DNA of 6,873 nucleotides from the NCBI GenBank assembly GCA_025960445.1, contig JAICIT010000137.1:1-6873 (forward strand), read 5' to 3'. The DNA comes from Bradyrhizobium sp. (GTDB lineage: Bacteria > Pseudomonadota > Alphaproteobacteria > Rhizobiales > Xanthobacteraceae). Positions 5,094-6,873 of this stretch are shown piece by piece. The notes beneath the pieces were generated by a model, which saw only the letters and a list, made by a program, of their open reading frames with translations, had not been told where the DNA came from and ran no database searches. The position numbers and the translations under genes were made by a program. Position 1 is the stretch's first letter; the number at the start of each line of letters is the position of its first letter.

Positions 5094-6756
5094 AGCAGGT
5101 GGTCGCCTACGGCTCGCCGCCGCCTTTGGTGTTGTGGCCGCTACCTTGTCGCTGGCCTCTTTTGTCGCGATTACAGCCAACGCAAAGCGTCCTGTGGGTG
5201 CCGCGCAAACGCCGGCCCCGCCTCGCCACCTGCCGTACCCTGAACTCAAATGGCCGCTTCAGATCAGCGGCGCCCAGTATGCTCCGGCCGCCTGGCACGA
5301 TGTGGAGGGCTGGACCGAGGATGATCATCTGCAGGCCTACAAAGCATTCCGACTAAGCTGCAAGCAGATATCCACGCAACGGACGGCGCCGGCCGGTCTC
5401 CAGCCGCTTGGCGCCTCGTTGCGCGAAACGTGCGATGCGGCGAACGCGGCCAGGATTGTCGATGATGCCAAGGCCAAGGCTTTTTTCGAACACCATTTCA
5501 GGCCGTTGCGGATTTCACGGCTCGGCGAAGAGGAAGGGTTTGTGACCGGCTATTACGAGCCTGTAGTCGATGGCTCCCGGATCCAGACCGAAACCTACAC
5601 CGTGCCCGTGTATCGGCGTCCATCCAATCTGTTCGTCCGCGGGTTCAAACAGGACGCTGCCGGGTTGCCGAACAAGGGGCAGGTGTTTCGCAAGATCGGC
5701 CGCCGCAAGCTCGTGCCCTACTACGATCGCGCCCAAATCGAGGATGGTGCGATCGCCGGCCGGGGACTCGAAATTTGCTGGCTGAAAAATCAGACCGATT
5801 TGTTGTTCGCACAAATTCAGGGCTCCGCCCGGGTCAAGCTCGAGGACGGCTCTACCATCCGAATCAATTATGATGCGCACAACGGCTACCCCTATACGGC
5901 GGTGGGCCGTATCCTGATCGATCGCGGCATCATCCCGAAAGAGCAGATGTCGATGCAGAAAATCAGGGAATGGATGGAGCAAAACCCTGACGGTGCCAAC
6001 GAATTGCGCCGGCAGAACCGTTCCTATGTCTTCTTTCGCGAGGTGCAACTTTCCGACAAGGACGAGCCGCTCGGCGCCCAAGGTGTCCCACTCACTCCTG
6101 GCCGGTCGATTGCGGTAGACAAGGCGCTGCACGTCTACGGCACGCCGTTTTTTATCGCGGGTGAGTTGCCGATCGAGTCGGAACTATCGAAAACCTCGTT
6201 TCGTCGCCTGATGATTGCTCAGGACACCGGGTCCGCCATCGTCGGACCGGCGCGCGCCGACTTGTATTTCGGCGCGGGCGCGGATGCAGGAAAGGTGTCC
6301 GGCCGTCTGCGGCACAACATGCATTTCCTGATGTTGGTCCCCAAAAGCATCGATCCGGCGGCACGAGCCCGCAGGATGCCGCTGCCCGATCCAAGGCCGT
6401 CGGAAGCAATCGCGAAATTGTTGGATCAGGAAAAGGCGGAAAAGGAAAAAGCAGAGAAGGAAAAAGCAGAGAAGGAAAAAGCAGAGAAGGAAAAAGCAGA
6501 GAAGGAAAAAGCAGAGAAGGAGAAGCCAACGCCGGCTGATGCCATGACGACGGGTCCAGCGGGTGCGGCGAACACCACCAAAGCTGCAAACGACGCCACA
6601 TCGAAGCCGGTGGAAGCCGCTGCGCCAGTGGCGCAGCCTTCGGCAACGCCAACAACTACGGCGCCTGTGCCGATTCCCGAGCCACGCCCGAATATCGCAA
6701 CCGGCGCCGAGGCGCGTCGTTCGCGCCATCACCACCCTTATCGTCTCAGCCGATGA
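5071..6756 (+). CDS. mltA: MltA-type membrane-bound lytic murein transglycosylase with extended C-terminal tail
   Basis: MltA cleaves the MurNAc-GlcNAc bond of peptidoglycan, forming 1,6-anhydro ends, in the periplasm. Numbering from TTG 5071 (561 residues), a signal or anchor helix covers about 15-36 with a possible AxA cleavage site at 36-38. No lipobox Cys is present, unlike E. coli MltA. Landmarks are GYYEP (160-164), AQIQGSA (247-253), AQDTGSAI (383-390) and DLYFG (397-401); Asp397 is at the expected catalytic position, with Asp385 and Asp405 nearby, as in the 3D domain. After about residue 430 comes a non-catalytic tail: an EKAEK repeat (454-485), an Ala/Pro/Thr-rich segment, and a basic His-rich end, RRSRHHHPYRLSR. 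E. coli MltA is about 365 residues. The start is uncertain: TTG 5071 has GGAAG 4 nt upstream; ATG 5017 would overlap timA by 77 nt; GTG 5134 would cut into the signal. The stop overlaps the next start (ATGA). Confidence 0.9.
   Translation: MAREALTKAGGRLRLAAAFGVVAATLSLASFVAITANAKRPVGAAQTPAPPRHLPYPELKWPLQISGAQYAPAAWHDVEGWTEDDHLQAYKAFRLSCKQISTQRTAPAGLQPLGASLRETCDAANAARIVDDAKAKAFFEHHFRPLRISRLGEEEGFVTGYYEPVVDGSRIQTETYTVPVYRRPSNLFVRGFKQDAAGLPNKGQVFRKIGRRKLVPYYDRAQIEDGAIAGRGLEICWLKNQTDLLFAQIQGSARVKLEDGSTIRINYDAHNGYPYTAVGRILIDRGIIPKEQMSMQKIREWMEQNPDGANELRRQNRSYVFFREVQLSDKDEPLGAQGVPLTPGRSIAVDKALHVYGTPFFIAGELPIESELSKTSFRRLMIAQDTGSAIVGPARADLYFGAGADAGKVSGRLRHNMHFLMLVPKSIDPAARARRMPLPDPRPSEAIAKLLDQEKAEKEKAEKEKAEKEKAEKEKAEKEKAEKEKPTPADAMTTGPAGAANTTKAANDATSKPVEAAAPVAQPSATPTTTAPVPIPEPRPNIATGAEARRSRHHHPYRLSR
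6430..6525 (+). repeat. 15-bp tandem repeat encoding (EKAEK)n in mltA
   Basis: The unit GAAAAAGCAGAGAAG occurs five times without a single change at 6445-6519. A diverged copy precedes it (6430-6444, using AAG, GCG and GAA synonyms) and a partial GAGAAG follows (6520-6525). It codes for an all-charged, probably helical run of Glu, Lys and Ala. Identity at third codon positions points to recent copy-number change by slippage. Because the unit is 15 bp, gains or losses keep the frame. Confidence 0.95.
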
Positions 6757-6873
6757 AACCTCCCCCCACGCGGATGCCCGAAATACCGGCGCCTCCGCGT
6801 CGCAAGCGCGGCTTGAGCGAGGAAGAGCGCACCTTGTGGGAGAGCGTTGCCAAACAAACCAGGCCGCTGCGGA
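6753..6873 (+). CDS. Smr-domain protein, N-terminal part (runs off the right edge)
   Basis: An ATG at 6753, overlapping the mltA stop by 4 nt (ATGA), opens a frame that stays open to the window end (40 codons). It begins MKPPPTRMPEIPAPPRRKRG and continues LSEEERTLWESVAKQTRPLR. The RKRGLSEEERxLWESVAxQxxPL pattern is the typical start of the Smr (MutS2 C-terminal-like) proteins that follow mltA in rhizobia. The Smr nuclease-like domain itself would lie beyond the window, so the family call rests on the N-terminus and on gene order. A second ATG at 6774 is possible but less likely given the coupling. The function of stand-alone Smr proteins is poorly defined; some are nucleases. Confidence 0.78.
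   Translation, partial: MKPPPTRMPEIPAPPRRKRGLSEEERTLWESVAKQTRPLR

Noticed and set aside
5515..6132. 205-codon minus-strand frame opposite mltA
   Set aside because: Antisense shadow of the conserved MltA catalytic region.
6430..6525. CRISPR-like or mobile repeat
   Set aside because: The units are contiguous without spacers and lie in frame inside mltA, so it is a coding tandem repeat.
6184..6735. Minus-strand frames with Leu/Phe/Cys-rich repeats that look like membrane segments
   Set aside because: The hydrophobic repeats are only the reverse reading of the EKAEK tandem repeat in mltA.

Overview
The window is a conserved housekeeping block from the chromosome of an alphaproteobacterium. The protein sequences look most like the Bradyrhizobium / Rhodopseudomonas / Nitrobacter group (Hyphomicrobiales); this is judged by eye from remembered family sequences, not from a search. 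The gene order hemJ < > PPDK-regulatory kinase - maf - coaE - dnaQ > < secB | timA - mltA - smr matches the block that follows the chromosome origin in many alphaproteobacteria. No mobile element, CRISPR array, tRNA or rRNA was seen.

Layout. Positions 1-150 (minus strand) hold the first 50 codons of hemJ, a haem-biosynthesis membrane protein. Positions 151-625 are a divergent, gene-free region with an AT-rich core, several short inverted repeats, six TYCACA cores of DnaA-box type and four GANTC sites. It is the best candidate in the window for the chromosomal replication origin. Positions 626-3419 (plus strand) hold four tightly packed genes: a bifunctional kinase/phosphorylase that regulates pyruvate phosphate dikinase, a Maf nucleotide pyrophosphatase, dephospho-CoA kinase, and the proofreading subunit of DNA polymerase III. 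secB (minus strand, 3416-3904) converges on dnaQ, and the two stop codons overlap.

Positions 3905-4388 are a second gene-free region with several hairpins and one possible structured RNA. Positions 4389-6873 (plus strand) carry a coupled cell-envelope cluster: a Tim44-like membrane protein (timA), an MltA lytic transglycosylase with a long charged and Ala/Pro-rich tail, and the first 40 codons of an Smr-domain protein.

The genes do not form one pathway. They join replication (dnaQ and the candidate origin), cofactor and nucleotide metabolism (coaE, maf, hemJ), carbon-flux control (the PPDK regulator), protein export (secB) and envelope work (timA, mltA). The main points of interest are the origin-like region, the structured 3905-4388 spacer, the apparent absence of aroE and fxsA from their usual places, and a 15-bp tandem repeat in mltA. 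I found no clear sign of a wholly new system; the most open signals are the two non-coding regions.
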